A stretch of DNA of 64,000 nt from Parabacteroides gordonii MS-1 = DSM 23371 (GCF_000969825.1 NZ_KQ033919.1:3732749-3796748), one strand, 5' to 3'. Shown: positions 27,231-37,591, numbered from the stretch's first letter. Made by a program: numbers and translations. Notes: a model not told the origin generated them from the sequence alone.

Positions 27231-28187
27231 ATGAGCAGACAATTAGAACTATTAGATAAATTCTACAACAATAAGGCTACCGAAAGTGAAAAACGTCAGT
27301 TAGCCGGACTGGTGAACGACCCGGATAGATGGGCTGATGATTTTGACGAAATCTGGGATCATTCCTTTGGTAATATACCTGAGTCGGTGGATGAGCGAAT
27401 TTTTGAGGCTATAAATGCAACAGTTAAGCCGGTAAAGATAAATGTCAGAAGGTTTTTTATGCGGATAGCAACCTATGCAGCTATAGTTGGTGCCGTTGCA
27501 GTATCCTCATTCTATTGGAATGAAAACAGGCTGTTAACCAAATACAAAGATATGACCGTAGAAGTAGGTCAGGGACAAAAATCGGATATCTCCCTGCCGG
27601 ACGGAACAAGAGTTCATTTGAATGCTGACTCCAAATTATGTTATGGGGAACATTTTAACGGGAAACAACGCGAGGTAGAGCTAATAGGTGAGGCTTATTT
27701 TGAAGTGGCAAAGGATGTCCAATCTCCTTTCATCGTAAAAGTCGGGGAGATTCAGGTTCGTGCTTTGGGAACATCGTTTAATGTCAAGGCTTATCCGGAG
27801 GATGAAAATATCACTACTTATCTGTCGGAAGGTTCTGTCGTTGTCACGTCGCCGAACCAATCGCTTAATTTAAGTCCGGGAGAAGTGGCAGTCTATTCAT
27901 TGAACCGAATTCAAATGACGAAAAAAAAGGAAGATGACGACCGGTTATTTACTGCATGGATGAACGATGAAATGGTGTTTAACGATGAGCCGATCCTGAA
28001 TATCGTCAAACAACTGGAGCGTAATTACAATGTGAAGTTTGAGATCAAAAGCGATAAGTTGTATGATATCACTTTTACCGGTACTTTAAAAAATTCCAGC
28101 CTGCAGTCTACGCTTTATGCTTTGCAATTTACCTCTTCTATCTCTTATAAGAAAAAAGAGGATGTGATAGAACTTTATAGTGATTAA
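27231..28187 (+). CDS. FecR-type anti-sigma factor of locus 2
   Basis: A 318-residue membrane protein. The cytoplasmic N-terminus is LLDKFYNNKATESEKRQLAG, the membrane segment lies near 73-93 (MRIATYAAIVGAVAVSSFY), and the periplasmic FecR domain carries ISLPDGTRVHLNADS, VELIGEAYFEVAKD and LGTSFNVKAY. The C-terminal domain ends in ITFTGTLKNSSLQSTLYAL. It holds the preceding sigma factor and receives the signal from the STN domain of the SusC that follows. Confidence 0.92.
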   Translation: MSRQLELLDKFYNNKATESEKRQLAGLVNDPDRWADDFDEIWDHSFGNIPESVDERIFEAINATVKPVKINVRRFFMRIATYAAIVGAVAVSSFYWNENRLLTKYKDMTVEVGQGQKSDISLPDGTRVHLNADSKLCYGEHFNGKQREVELIGEAYFEVAKDVQSPFIVKVGEIQVRALGTSFNVKAYPEDENITTYLSEGSVVVTSPNQSLNLSPGEVAVYSLNRIQMTKKKEDDDRLFTAWMNDEMVFNDEPILNIVKQLERNYNVKFEIKSDKLYDITFTGTLKNSSLQSTLYALQFTSSISYKKKEDVIELYSD

Positions 28188-28227
28188 CCTTTTAATATTT
28201 ATCGATATGGCATAGAAAACGCATGTA

Positions 28228-28327
28228 AACAAAAAGGGAAAGTGCTTGCAACACCTTCCCTCGGATTAATCAATCAAAAGAGTAGGATGTTCACAAATTA
28301 CTGCTCTTAATTAATAACCTTTATTTA
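28228..28327 (-). ncRNA. Candidate antisense RNA opposing the susC leader, locus 2
   Basis: A hairpin with arms 28235-28244 and 28252-28261 (AGGGAA and GTG against CAC and TTCCCT, one mismatch) is followed by TTTTTGTTT on the minus strand and by no T-tract on the plus strand. On the minus strand a TACTTTTG box (complement of 28333-28340) lies 72 bases upstream, overlapping the first base of the susC ATG. The inferred transcript is about 100 bases. No -33 element is visible. Confidence 0.5.
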
Positions 28328-28339
28328 CTACACAAAAGT

Positions 28340-31300
28340 ATGAATAAAAAATCAGAAACTATTTCTTCCTTTATTCAAAAAAGAAAGATTATGAAAAAGG
28401 TAGGGGCTATATGTTTGTCTGCCTTTCTTACTACTTCAGTATTTGCACAGGTTACTGTCAATGTAAAACAACAAACTATCAAACAGGCGTTACGTACTAT
28501 TGAAAAGACGACAGACTACCGTTTCTTTTACAGTAACCAACTTCCGGGTCTGGATAAAACAGTATCCTTGGAGGTAAATAATCAACCGATAGAAGAGACA
28601 CTGGCTAAATTATTGAACGGTACCGGTTTGATTTATGAGAAAAGAGAAGATAATCAAATCTATCTGGCTGCAGGGAAGACGGTAAGTGCAACCCCGGTCA
28701 AGATTACCGGAACGATTGTCGATGATAACAATGAGCCGATTATTGGGGCGAATGTCTCAATAAAAGGAACAACAACGGGTACAATAACGGATATGGATGG
28801 AAAATTCAGTCTCGAAGCTTCTAAGGGCATGACTTTGCTGATTTCGTATATAGGTTATGAAACTCAGGAGATAGCCATAGGGAGCCAGACAACCTATAAA
28901 ATCAGACTATCTGAAGATTCCCTGGCTCTGGATGAAGTGGTTGTAATCGGATATGGAACGCAGAACAGACAGGCCATTACCGGTTCTATCTCTAAAGCGA
29001 AGTTGGAAACATATAAAATCGTTCCGACGAACAACGTGCTCGAAACAATAAAAGGTAGTATGCCTGGACTAAATATTGGCGGAACCAATACGGCTGGCGG
29101 TACTCCTTCTTTCTCTATCCGTGGCCAGAATTCTACTCGTAACAGTGCCGAAGATAATGGTAACAAACCGTTAATAGTAGTGGATGGTGCCATTTTTAAT
29201 GGAGATTTGGCAGATATTCCCTCTGACGATATCGAATCATTTACAGTTTTGAAAGATGCCAGTGCAGCAGCTGTTTACGGTAGCCGTTCTGCTAATGGTG
29301 TTGTTTTGATTCAGACTAAACGGGGACGTAGCAAAGACAATAAGCCCAACTTTAATGTGAATTTATCGTATGGTATCAGTAACGAAATGAAGCGTTTGAA
29401 AGTGTACGATGCTCCGGGGTATTTACAGCGTATGCTGGATATTCGTAGTCTGAATGGTATGGAAGCGGATCCCGACAAAATCCCGTACTATTTGGAAGTG
29501 GAAGAAAAGAAAAACTATGAAGCTACTGCCGACCATCGGCCGACATTGAAAGACCCGTACGATATGTTCCGCCAAAATGCTTATGACCTGAAAGCGAATG
29601 TCAGCATTTCAAACAGTTCTGATTTGGCCAGCTATTATATATCTGCTAATATGACGGATCAAAAGGGGGTTTTGATGAATGACACTTATAAGAATTTCTC
29701 CGGTCGTATCAATATCGATACGCATTTGACCGATTGGTTGAAGATCGGCGTAAAGAGTAATTATAGCATCCGTGACTTATCCGGTAGTGCTCCTAAAATG
29801 GAACAGGCGACTCATTTTAGTCCTTTTGCTTCCATTTATGATGAAAACGGTGATTATTTGCAGTTTCCACAGACAACGACATCTTTTCAAAGTCCTTATT
29901 GGAGCATGCATTCAAGCGATACGGAAAAATACAACAACTTGGGTGCTATCCTGGATGCAACGATCACGATCCCTTGGGTAAAAGGCCTTTCTTATTCAAT
30001 GGTCTATTCAAACAATTTACGTTGGTCTCAGAAATATTATTTCGACAACGAATTCACCACTGAAGGCCTGGGTAAGAATGGTAAGGGTGAACGTAAATTG
30101 AATAATGATTACAATATGTTGCTGGATAACATGATCAAGTACAACAATACTTTTGCCGGCAAGCATAATGTAGATGTTACTTTATTATATTCACGTGAAC
30201 GCAGCACATGGGAAGAAACGAAAGCCTATGCAGAGAACTTCGACAATACTATCCTGGGTGATAATAGTTTACAGGATGGGAAGAACCAGAAGACGACTAC
30301 CTCTGCCGGTGAAAGCGGGGCTATCGGTATGATGGCACGTGCCACCTATACATTCGATAACCGGTATTCATTAACGGGAACGGTACGTCGTGACGGATAT
30401 TCAGCTTTTAGTATCAGTAAGAAATGGGGTACATTTGCTTCAGGTGGTGTGAACTGGAATATATCGAATGAAGCTTTTATGAAGCCGGTTAAATTTGTGG
30501 ATAATCTGGCGCTTCGCCTGTCTTACGGTTCGAACGGTAACCAGTCTATCAGTCCGTATAGCACGTTGGCAAAAGTGGCTACTGATAAATACATTTTTGC
30601 AGGTGATCCGTCTTATTCAATTACTCAGTATATCAAATCTTTTGCCTTGAATAATTTAGGTTGGGAAACAACGACCGGTTTCAACTTCGGTTTGGACTTT
30701 GCTGTTCTGAATAATCGCCTGTCCGGTAGTATCGATGCGTATGCCACGAACACGACAGATTTGTTGTTTAACTTGACTTTGCCGGGAATTTCGGGTAAAA
30801 CAAGTATGCTGTCGAATGTTGGAAAGATCCGGAACAAAGGGGTGGAGATCAATTTACATTCATTGAATATTGAAAGTGGCGATTTCAGTTGGACGTCAGA
30901 CTTCGCTTTTTCTCTGAACCGTAATAAAGTCGTTTCTATTTATGGAGATGATAATGACGGCGACGGAAAGGAAGACGATTTGATTAGTTCCGGCTATTTT
31001 ATCGGTAAGTCTTTAGGTACTCTCTATAAATATAAAGTAAGTGGCATGTGGCAGCAAAGCGATGTCGATAATGGAACCATTATGGAAGGTATGCGTCCCG
31101 GAGATTATATTTTGGAAGATGTGGACGGCGACGGTAAGATCACTTCGGATAAGGATCGTCAATTTGTTGGAAACACAAACCCCAACTTCCGTTGGAGTTT
31201 GACAAATACCCTGAATTATAAAGAGTTTTCTTTGATGTTCTACTTCAACTCCGTTTGGGGAGGAAATGGCTATTATCTCTCTGAAAAGAATACACCTTAC

Positions 31301-31654
31301 AATGATGGCTATGCGAATAATCCTAATATCAACCACCCGATATATGATTACTGGACTCCTGAAAATACAGGTGCCAAGTATCCTCGTCCGGACTATAAGA
31401 ATGCAGCATATCAAGGTATAAAATATATCGATCGCAGTTTTATCAAATTGCAGAAAGTGGCTTTGAGCTATGATCTGTCACGTTTTGTAAAGCCGGCGGG
31501 CTTTAATAATATGATTTTATCCGTGAGTGCGGATAACCTCTTTACGTTTGCCCCGCATTGGGACGGACTGGATCCTGAAACGGATCAGGGCGTATATGAT
31601 CAGGCCTTGCCTTCTATTCGTACATATCAGATGACATTAATGTTCAACTTCTAA
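28340..31654 (+). CDS. SusC/RagA TonB-dependent transporter with STN domain, locus 2
   Basis: A 1104-residue protein. I keep the ATG at 28340 because the block ATGAATAAAAAA is shared with the locus 3 susC start; the ATG at 28391 (MKKVGAICLSAFLTTSVFAQ) also gives a proper signal peptide and may be the real one. Domains: STN (VTVNVKQQTIKQALRTIEKT), carboxypeptidase-regulatory-like domain (KITGTIVDDNNEPIIGANV), plug (VVVIGYGTQNR) and barrel with C-terminal MTLMFNF. It signals to FecR of locus 2 and imports glycan with the SusD that follows 8 to 14 bases downstream. Confidence 0.93.
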   Translation: MNKKSETISSFIQKRKIMKKVGAICLSAFLTTSVFAQVTVNVKQQTIKQALRTIEKTTDYRFFYSNQLPGLDKTVSLEVNNQPIEETLAKLLNGTGLIYEKREDNQIYLAAGKTVSATPVKITGTIVDDNNEPIIGANVSIKGTTTGTITDMDGKFSLEASKGMTLLISYIGYETQEIAIGSQTTYKIRLSEDSLALDEVVVIGYGTQNRQAITGSISKAKLETYKIVPTNNVLETIKGSMPGLNIGGTNTAGGTPSFSIRGQNSTRNSAEDNGNKPLIVVDGAIFNGDLADIPSDDIESFTVLKDASAAAVYGSRSANGVVLIQTKRGRSKDNKPNFNVNLSYGISNEMKRLKVYDAPGYLQRMLDIRSLNGMEADPDKIPYYLEVEEKKNYEATADHRPTLKDPYDMFRQNAYDLKANVSISNSSDLASYYISANMTDQKGVLMNDTYKNFSGRINIDTHLTDWLKIGVKSNYSIRDLSGSAPKMEQATHFSPFASIYDENGDYLQFPQTTTSFQSPYWSMHSSDTEKYNNLGAILDATITIPWVKGLSYSMVYSNNLRWSQKYYFDNEFTTEGLGKNGKGERKLNNDYNMLLDNMIKYNNTFAGKHNVDVTLLYSRERSTWEETKAYAENFDNTILGDNSLQDGKNQKTTTSAGESGAIGMMARATYTFDNRYSLTGTVRRDGYSAFSISKKWGTFASGGVNWNISNEAFMKPVKFVDNLALRLSYGSNGNQSISPYSTLAKVATDKYIFAGDPSYSITQYIKSFALNNLGWETTTGFNFGLDFAVLNNRLSGSIDAYATNTTDLLFNLTLPGISGKTSMLSNVGKIRNKGVEINLHSLNIESGDFSWTSDFAFSLNRNKVVSIYGDDNDGDGKEDDLISSGYFIGKSLGTLYKYKVSGMWQQSDVDNGTIMEGMRPGDYILEDVDGDGKITSDKDRQFVGNTNPNFRWSLTNTLNYKEFSLMFYFNSVWGGNGYYLSEKNTPYNDGYANNPNINHPIYDYWTPENTGAKYPRPDYKNAAYQGIKYIDRSFIKLQKVALSYDLSRFVKPAGFNNMILSVSADNLFTFAPHWDGLDPETDQGVYDQALPSIRTYQMTLMFNF

Positions 31655-31668
31655 ATCGCTAATTGAAA

Positions 31669-33381
31669 ATGAAAACTATTAAATATTTATTTATAGGTTT
31701 GTTGTTAACCGGATCATTGACTTCTTGCCATGACTTGTTGACTGAAAGTCCGAAAGACTTCCTTACGCCGGATAACTCCTATGTGGACAAGGCAGGCTTC
31801 GAATCCGCCCTTGCGGATATCTACAGGAATATACGTAACAATTTTTATGCCGAGAATGATGCTCTTAATAACTACGACCTGTTGTCCGGTCTGGACATTG
31901 ATCTGTATATGAAACACTGGGATTTGGGCGGGCCCTACTTTGAATATTATTACTGGAATCAGCTGAATGGAGATAATGATATGTCTAAGACCTGGTGGTC
32001 TCGTTTCTATTCTTATATCTACAGTTGTAATGTAATTATAGACCGTGCCGATGCCGAGGTTGCCCGTTGGAAATCGGAGGAAGAGAAGAATGCCGTTGTA
32101 GGTGAGGCGAAGTTCTTACGTGCTTTTGCCTATCGTTTCTTGGCTAATATGTGGGGAACAGCTCCGTTGATATTGAAAGAGACCACTGAACCCCAGTTCA
32201 ATTATACCAATTCCACCCAAGAGGTACTTTACAAGCAGTGTAAGGAAGACCTTGAATTTGCGATTCAGCATATGCCTGATATAGACGATCAGAAAGGAGG
32301 TCGCGCTTCTAAGGTGGCTGCACAACATCTGTTGGCTGAAATCCTGATCGGTTTGAAGGATTACGATGGTGCCATTAAGCAAGCTTCAGATGCGATCAAC
32401 AATCCGGCTATGCATTTAATGACTGAACGTTTCGGTAAATTGAAAGATTTTACATTCGAAGGGTATGATTACCAAGGCGAAAAAGAACCTTGGGGTGATG
32501 TTTGGTGGGACTTGTTCCGTGAAGGGAACTTTAATCGTACGGATGGTAACATGGAATGTATCTGGAATGTACAGTTTGATGTAAATCTCGAAGGCGGCGG
32601 AAATGTCGGTCAATGGGGGGGTAACTTCACATTGGAACGCTGGTTTAGCCCGACATGGTGGAACCGGAGAGACCTCGACGGCAACGCCAACTGGTTGAAA
32701 GCTGTCTTGAACGGTCGTCCTTCTGCCGCTGCATTTGCCAGCGATTATATGGGCAAGCAGATTTGGGAATATAAAGACGACTGGGAGCGTGACATGCGTA
32801 ACTCTTTGTACAACATCAAGCGGGTACACTATTGGACGAATCCTGAAAGCCGTTTCTACGGTCAGCCTATGACTGCCGAAACAATGGCTACTCCTTCGCA
32901 AATGGACTGGCAAGCTCCTATGTTAATGAAGTTTGTAAGCGATATACCTCACGGTCAATTCCAGGATCCCACAAGTAAAGAATGGCATGATAACGGTCGT
33001 ATTTACAAAGACTGGTATATCATGCGTTTGGCTGAGACTTACCTGTTGCGTGCCGAGGCATATATGAATAAAGGGGATTTGGCTTCAGCTGCCAAAGATA
33101 TCAATGCTGTTCGCGAACGTGCGCATGCTACTCCGGTTACGGCTGGTGATGTCAACATCGATTTGATCTTGGACGAACGTGCCCGTGAATTGTGTATGGA
33201 AGATTTCCGTATCAACACGCTGATGCGTACAAATAAATTGTCGGAATATCTGATGAGATATAATCCACAGGTTATTCGGGCCGGATATAAACTGGATGAC
33301 CATCTGAATAAGTTGCCGATCCCTAACTCGGAAATAGAAGCAAATAAGGAAGGTGGATTAGTTCAGAATGAAGGATATTAA
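31669..33381 (+). CDS. SusD-like glycan-binding lipoprotein, locus 2
   Basis: A 570-residue lipoprotein; the ATG at 31669 is preferred to a TTG two codons earlier. Lipobox LTSC gives Cys20, followed by HDLLTESP. The helical core contains GEAKFLRAFAYRFLANMWG, and the C-terminal part has MRLAETYLLRAEAYMNKGD and DINAVRERA, typical RagB/SusD blocks. It starts 14 bases after susC. Unlike loci 1 and 3, no strong hairpin follows it before the first enzyme gene. Confidence 0.93.
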   Translation: MKTIKYLFIGLLLTGSLTSCHDLLTESPKDFLTPDNSYVDKAGFESALADIYRNIRNNFYAENDALNNYDLLSGLDIDLYMKHWDLGGPYFEYYYWNQLNGDNDMSKTWWSRFYSYIYSCNVIIDRADAEVARWKSEEEKNAVVGEAKFLRAFAYRFLANMWGTAPLILKETTEPQFNYTNSTQEVLYKQCKEDLEFAIQHMPDIDDQKGGRASKVAAQHLLAEILIGLKDYDGAIKQASDAINNPAMHLMTERFGKLKDFTFEGYDYQGEKEPWGDVWWDLFREGNFNRTDGNMECIWNVQFDVNLEGGGNVGQWGGNFTLERWFSPTWWNRRDLDGNANWLKAVLNGRPSAAAFASDYMGKQIWEYKDDWERDMRNSLYNIKRVHYWTNPESRFYGQPMTAETMATPSQMDWQAPMLMKFVSDIPHGQFQDPTSKEWHDNGRIYKDWYIMRLAETYLLRAEAYMNKGDLASAAKDINAVRERAHATPVTAGDVNIDLILDERARELCMEDFRINTLMRTNKLSEYLMRYNPQVIRAGYKLDDHLNKLPIPNSEIEANKEGGLVQNEGY

Positions 33382-33446
33382 TGTATATAAATAGATTGTG
33401 TCTGTAAAGGCAATAGATTGTTTAGGTATTATAATAAAGAGGATTT

Positions 33447-35018
33447 ATGATGCGATGTTTTTTTATAAATGTATTGTTGTTGTTTTCTGTTTCCTTAGTT
33501 TGTGCACAACAAATGTTATTTCCTACTCCTGCTATACTGAAGGATGGAAGCGGATCCTTTGTTTTTAGCAGAGATGTTGAAATTATAGCTCACGGAATAT
33601 ATGCAGACAAACAGGGCAAAGACTTCCGGGAAGAATTGCGAAAGTTATCTTTGCCGGAAAAGCGAAAGAGTGGAATTGTTCTCTTTTTGCAGGAGCCGGA
33701 GCTAAGCATGCCTTCTGAGTCTTATGTATTGGATATAAAAGAAGATACGGTAAGGCTTTGTGCATCCTCTGAATCAGGTCTTTTTTATGCTAAAGAGGCT
33801 TTACTCCAACTGATCCGTTTTAATAAGGGCAATATAAGCACTTGCCGGATTCAGGATAATCCTCGTTTTGCCTGGCGTGGATTTATGTTGGACGAGAGCC
33901 GTCATTTCTTCGGGAAAGAGAAAGTGATGCAATATCTGGACATTATGGCTTCTTTGCGTTTGAATGTGTTTCATTGGCACCTTACAGATGAACCGGGATG
34001 GCGCATAGAAATAAAACGTTATCCGAAACTGACTACAATAGGCGCTGTTGGCAACTGGCATGACCCGAAAGCTGCTCCTTCTTTTTACACGCAAGAAGAG
34101 ATAAAAGAGGTGGTTGCTTATGCTGCCGAACGTCATATCATGGTCGTTCCTGAAATAGATATGCCGGGACATGCAACTGCTGCATGTCGTGCTTATCCTG
34201 AAATCTCAGGCGGTGGCGAAGGACGTTGGGATGGTTTTACCTTTCATCCCTGTAAAGAAGAAACATTCGAATTTATCAGTAATGTCTTGGATGAAGTTGC
34301 CGGTTTATTTCCAGCTCCTTATGTTCATATCGGAGGCGATGAGGTTCATTATGGTAATCAGAATTGGTTTACAGATCCCGAAATCCAGGATTTTATAAAA
34401 GAAAATAAATTGGTTAATGAGACAGGGTTAGAGCATTATTTTGTTCGTCGTGCAGCTGATATTGTCGCCTCAAAAGAGAAGACTATGATTGGTTGGGATG
34501 AAATTGTCGATGCAGAGGTATCTCCCGAAAAGGCTGTGGTTATGTGGTGGCGTCATGATCGTAAATATCAATTAGTGAAGGCGCTTGAGCGCGGATATAA
34601 AGTTATTATGACACCACGGTTGCCAATGTATGGCGATTTTGTTCAATACCCGACTCATAGAATGGGTCGTTGGGATGGCTATAATATGTTGGAAGATGTC
34701 TATCGTTTTCCGGAACCGCTGATTAATCTGGTACAAGGTTATGAAAAACAAATTTTAGGTATTCAGTATTCGATGTGGACAGAACGTATTGCAGATAAAA
34801 AACGGCTTGATTTTATGACTTTTCCACGCCTATTGGCTGTTGCGGAGGCTGCCTGGACACCTGTTGGCAAGAAATCTTATGGAATGTTTTTGAGGAAATT
34901 GCCATATTATCTGGATTTATTGAGTGAATCAGGAATTTATTATTTTAATTTGTTCGATCCTTCTTCTACACCGGAACCTTTTGCTCCGGATAAGGAAGAT
35001 ACATTGAAGAATGGATAA
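33447..35018 (+). CDS. Exported GH20 beta-N-acetylhexosaminidase
   Basis: A 523-residue protein with signal peptide MRCFFINVLLLFSVSLVCAQ. An N-terminal GH20b-type domain precedes the catalytic barrel, which begins with RGFMLDESRHFFGKE and contains NVFHWHLTDEPGWR. The catalytic Asp-Glu pair is Asp298-Glu299 in HIGGDEVHY. GH20 enzymes use substrate-assisted retention to remove terminal beta-linked GlcNAc or GalNAc, as found on mucin and N-glycans. It overlaps the next open frame slightly and belongs to the locus 2 transcript. Confidence 0.94.
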   Translation: MMRCFFINVLLLFSVSLVCAQQMLFPTPAILKDGSGSFVFSRDVEIIAHGIYADKQGKDFREELRKLSLPEKRKSGIVLFLQEPELSMPSESYVLDIKEDTVRLCASSESGLFYAKEALLQLIRFNKGNISTCRIQDNPRFAWRGFMLDESRHFFGKEKVMQYLDIMASLRLNVFHWHLTDEPGWRIEIKRYPKLTTIGAVGNWHDPKAAPSFYTQEEIKEVVAYAAERHIMVVPEIDMPGHATAACRAYPEISGGGEGRWDGFTFHPCKEETFEFISNVLDEVAGLFPAPYVHIGGDEVHYGNQNWFTDPEIQDFIKENKLVNETGLEHYFVRRAADIVASKEKTMIGWDEIVDAEVSPEKAVVMWWRHDRKYQLVKALERGYKVIMTPRLPMYGDFVQYPTHRMGRWDGYNMLEDVYRFPEPLINLVQGYEKQILGIQYSMWTERIADKKRLDFMTFPRLLAVAEAAWTPVGKKSYGMFLRKLPYYLDLLSESGIYYFNLFDPSSTPEPFAPDKEDTLKNG

Positions 35019-35061
35019 AGATATTGAGAGATTAGAAGTTAAATGTGAAAGTAATCATATC

Positions 35062-36954
35062 ATGAAAAAAACAATTGTTTTATTAGCTGTCTTATTACAG
35101 TCGGTTGTTGTTTGCGCACAAACTGTAATACCATTGAAAAGCCCTTCGGAAATATTGAATGCAGAAGTCCGGGTAGAAGGTCGATCTGTGCAGATAGGTT
35201 TATCTGAAAAAGGAGATAAGGTTGTAGATGTGAAAACTCTTCAGTTGGATTTGGAGGAAGATATTCTGGCCGGTAATTGGTTGGTAATCAACCAAGCTAG
35301 AAAAACGGTCAATCAAACCTGGCAGCCTGTATACGGAGAGCGTTCTCTTGTAACGGACAGGTATAATGAGTTGGAGTTATCGTTACAATCGGATGAAAAC
35401 CAAAAAGAGATGACATTGTTCGTGCGTCTTTACGATGAAGGCTTGGCTTTCCGTTATGCCTTCGATACATTGGATTTCTGGAATTGTACGTTAACGGCAG
35501 AGAAAACACAGTTCCTCTTTAATCGTGACTGTGATACTTGGGTTACCGGTATGGCACAAGGTGCTTATTCTAAAACGAAACTGACAGCATTACAAGGGGT
35601 AGCAGATCGTCCGCAAGTAATACAGGTAAACGACCGACGGTTTGTCGCTATCGGTGAAGCTGCTTTGGTTGACTATTCCCGCATGAAGCTAGGTAAGAGT
35701 GAAGAGGGGATAGGCGTACAGTCCGTCTTGTCCGGCAAAGTGAACCTCGATCTGGCCGGTTATCGTTCTCCCTGGCGTTATGTGATGGTAGCTTGGCATC
35801 CGGGACAACTGGTACAGAACAACGATTTTGTTTTGAACCTGAATGAACCGAACCAGATTCAGAATACCAGTTGGATCAGACCGGGTGAAGTACTTCGTGA
35901 AGTGACTTTAACCACAGCCGGTTCTTTGGCGGCGATCGACTTTGCCGCAGAAAATAATATTGCCTATGTAGAGTTCGATGCCGGCTGGTACGGTGCGGAA
36001 GAAGATACGCTTTCGGATGCGACAACAGTTACCGTTGATCCGGCGCGTTCCAAAGGGCCGCTTGATCTGCAGAAGGTTATAGAATATGCCGACACTAAAA
36101 ACGTGGGAATCATTGTATATGTGAACAAGAAAGCCCTGCATAAACAGTTGGATGTAATCCTTCCCCTTTATAAAAAGTGGGGTATTAAAGGTCTCAAATT
36201 CGGCTTTGTGAATGTAGGCGACCAATATGCGACGGCCTGGCTGCATCAGGCGATTCGCAAAGCTGCCAAATATGAACTGATGGTGGACGTCCACGACGAA
36301 TATCGTCCGACCGGTTATTCCCGTACCTATCCGAACCTGATTACGCAGGAAGGAATTCGTGGGGATGAGGAAAGTCCGGCTTTGTATCAAACTGTTTATA
36401 CATTATACAATCGCATGATCTGTGGGGCTGGCGATTACACGAACTGTTTCTTTGCCGAAAGGGTTACTGAAAAGATGGGCGGACGTGCGGCTCAATTGGC
36501 TAAGCGTATTGCTATTTACAGCCCCTGGCAGTTTATATTTTGGTATGATCGTCCTTATAAGGCACCTGCTCGTACAGGTGGTGCAGGCTCTGTCGAATCT
36601 GTAATTAAGACGGATGCTATTACCGATTTTTATTGTTCAATACCTACAACCTGGGATGATACCCGTTTTTATGAAGGAGACATGGATTCGTATGCGGTTG
36701 TAGCCCGCCGTTCTGCTTCCGATTGGTATGTCAGCATCTTGAATGCCGGTGACAAACGTCAGGTTACATTACCGCTCGATATGTTGAAGAGTCAATCCCG
36801 GTATAAAGCGACTTTATATTATCAGGCTCCGGGTAAGAAAAAGGATGTGGTTAGCGTAAAAGAAATTAAACTGCACGGACAGGAAAAACTGACGTTGGAT
36901 ATAGAGGGGAATAGTGGTTGTGTATTGTATCTCACTCCCTTGTCCGCTTTCTAA
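35062..36954 (+). CDS. Exported GH97 alpha-galactosidase/alpha-glucosidase family enzyme (locus 2)
   Basis: I choose the ATG at 35062 (630 residues, MKKTIVLLAVLLQSVVVCAQ); an earlier ATG at 35011 only adds 17 residues with no signal. The N-terminal sandwich has WQPVYGERS and DEGLAFRYAF, both characteristic of GH97. The TIM barrel has EFDAGWYG, a KFGFV strand, VDVHDEYRPTG and TQEGIRGDEE. GH97 includes calcium-dependent inverting alpha-glucosidases (SusB type) and retaining alpha-galactosidases, which differ in whether the base is glutamate or the nucleophile aspartate. I could not decide by eye. Last gene of locus 2. Paralogue at 46359-48287. Confidence 0.9.
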   Translation: MKKTIVLLAVLLQSVVVCAQTVIPLKSPSEILNAEVRVEGRSVQIGLSEKGDKVVDVKTLQLDLEEDILAGNWLVINQARKTVNQTWQPVYGERSLVTDRYNELELSLQSDENQKEMTLFVRLYDEGLAFRYAFDTLDFWNCTLTAEKTQFLFNRDCDTWVTGMAQGAYSKTKLTALQGVADRPQVIQVNDRRFVAIGEAALVDYSRMKLGKSEEGIGVQSVLSGKVNLDLAGYRSPWRYVMVAWHPGQLVQNNDFVLNLNEPNQIQNTSWIRPGEVLREVTLTTAGSLAAIDFAAENNIAYVEFDAGWYGAEEDTLSDATTVTVDPARSKGPLDLQKVIEYADTKNVGIIVYVNKKALHKQLDVILPLYKKWGIKGLKFGFVNVGDQYATAWLHQAIRKAAKYELMVDVHDEYRPTGYSRTYPNLITQEGIRGDEESPALYQTVYTLYNRMICGAGDYTNCFFAERVTEKMGGRAAQLAKRIAIYSPWQFIFWYDRPYKAPARTGGAGSVESVIKTDAITDFYCSIPTTWDDTRFYEGDMDSYAVVARRSASDWYVSILNAGDKRQVTLPLDMLKSQSRYKATLYYQAPGKKKDVVSVKEIKLHGQEKLTLDIEGNSGCVLYLTPLSAF

Positions 36955-37100
36955 ATATCACTTTTGATGAATTGTTGTGAATTAAATATCATAATGATGG
37001 GTTTAGGCTTGTTTTTGTAACTCGCGTATTGGTTGTAATAACCAAGTTAGAATGGTGTGGTATACAATATTTAACATATGTATTGCTTGCAACACTTCGC

Positions 37101-37149
37101 AAATCTCGTTTTAAACGAATTTCAACTTCGTTTAAAACGAGATTTTTTT
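37101..37149 (+). terminator. Perfect 19-base-pair terminator after locus 2
   Basis: The left arm 37101-37119 (AAATCTCGTTTTAAACGAA) and right arm 37127-37145 are exact complements around a 7-base loop, and run into TTTT. A second hairpin follows at once, with arms TTTAAACAAA (37153-37162) and TTTGTTTAAA (37170-37179) and a related loop. The pair looks like a partial duplication of one terminator. Confidence 0.85.
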
Positions 37150-37583
37150 CTGTTTAAACAAAGTTGAAGTTTGTTTAAAGCTGAATTTTTGTTAATTGTA
37201 ATCAGGAAAACTCTTTTTTCGAACTTTTCTTCTGCTAAAATCCATGCTTTTTAGCAGATTTATTTTCTGGAAGGGGTGAAATATTGTGTATAATTTGAAC
37301 GACATATTTATAAGGATATGATTTTATTAAATCGCTTTGTCTGCTTGATGTTGATAAAATAGAATAAAAGGCTGTATTTGTTGTGTAAAAAACAGAAGAA
37401 TGGTATTCCTGATCTTCTTCATAGTTAAATAAAAAAGAGTATACTCAAGTTGGGGTATATACAGCTTGCTGGTGATAGGGGTAAAATGACATTTTGATAA
37501 ACAGAATGCAGGCTTTACTGTGTACAAAGATTAGTGCCTTAATGTTTTTTGTACATAAAGTATACGTTGATACGATTTTCTTT

Positions 37584-37591
37584 TATCTTTG
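37584..37591 (+). promoter_or_regulatory. -7 box for the locus 3 sigma gene
   Basis: TATCTTTG at 37584-37591 fits TAnnTTTG and lies 22 bases before the sigma start at 37613. No TTG lies at the usual distance; the nearest gives only 14 bases of spacing. Confidence 0.45.
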
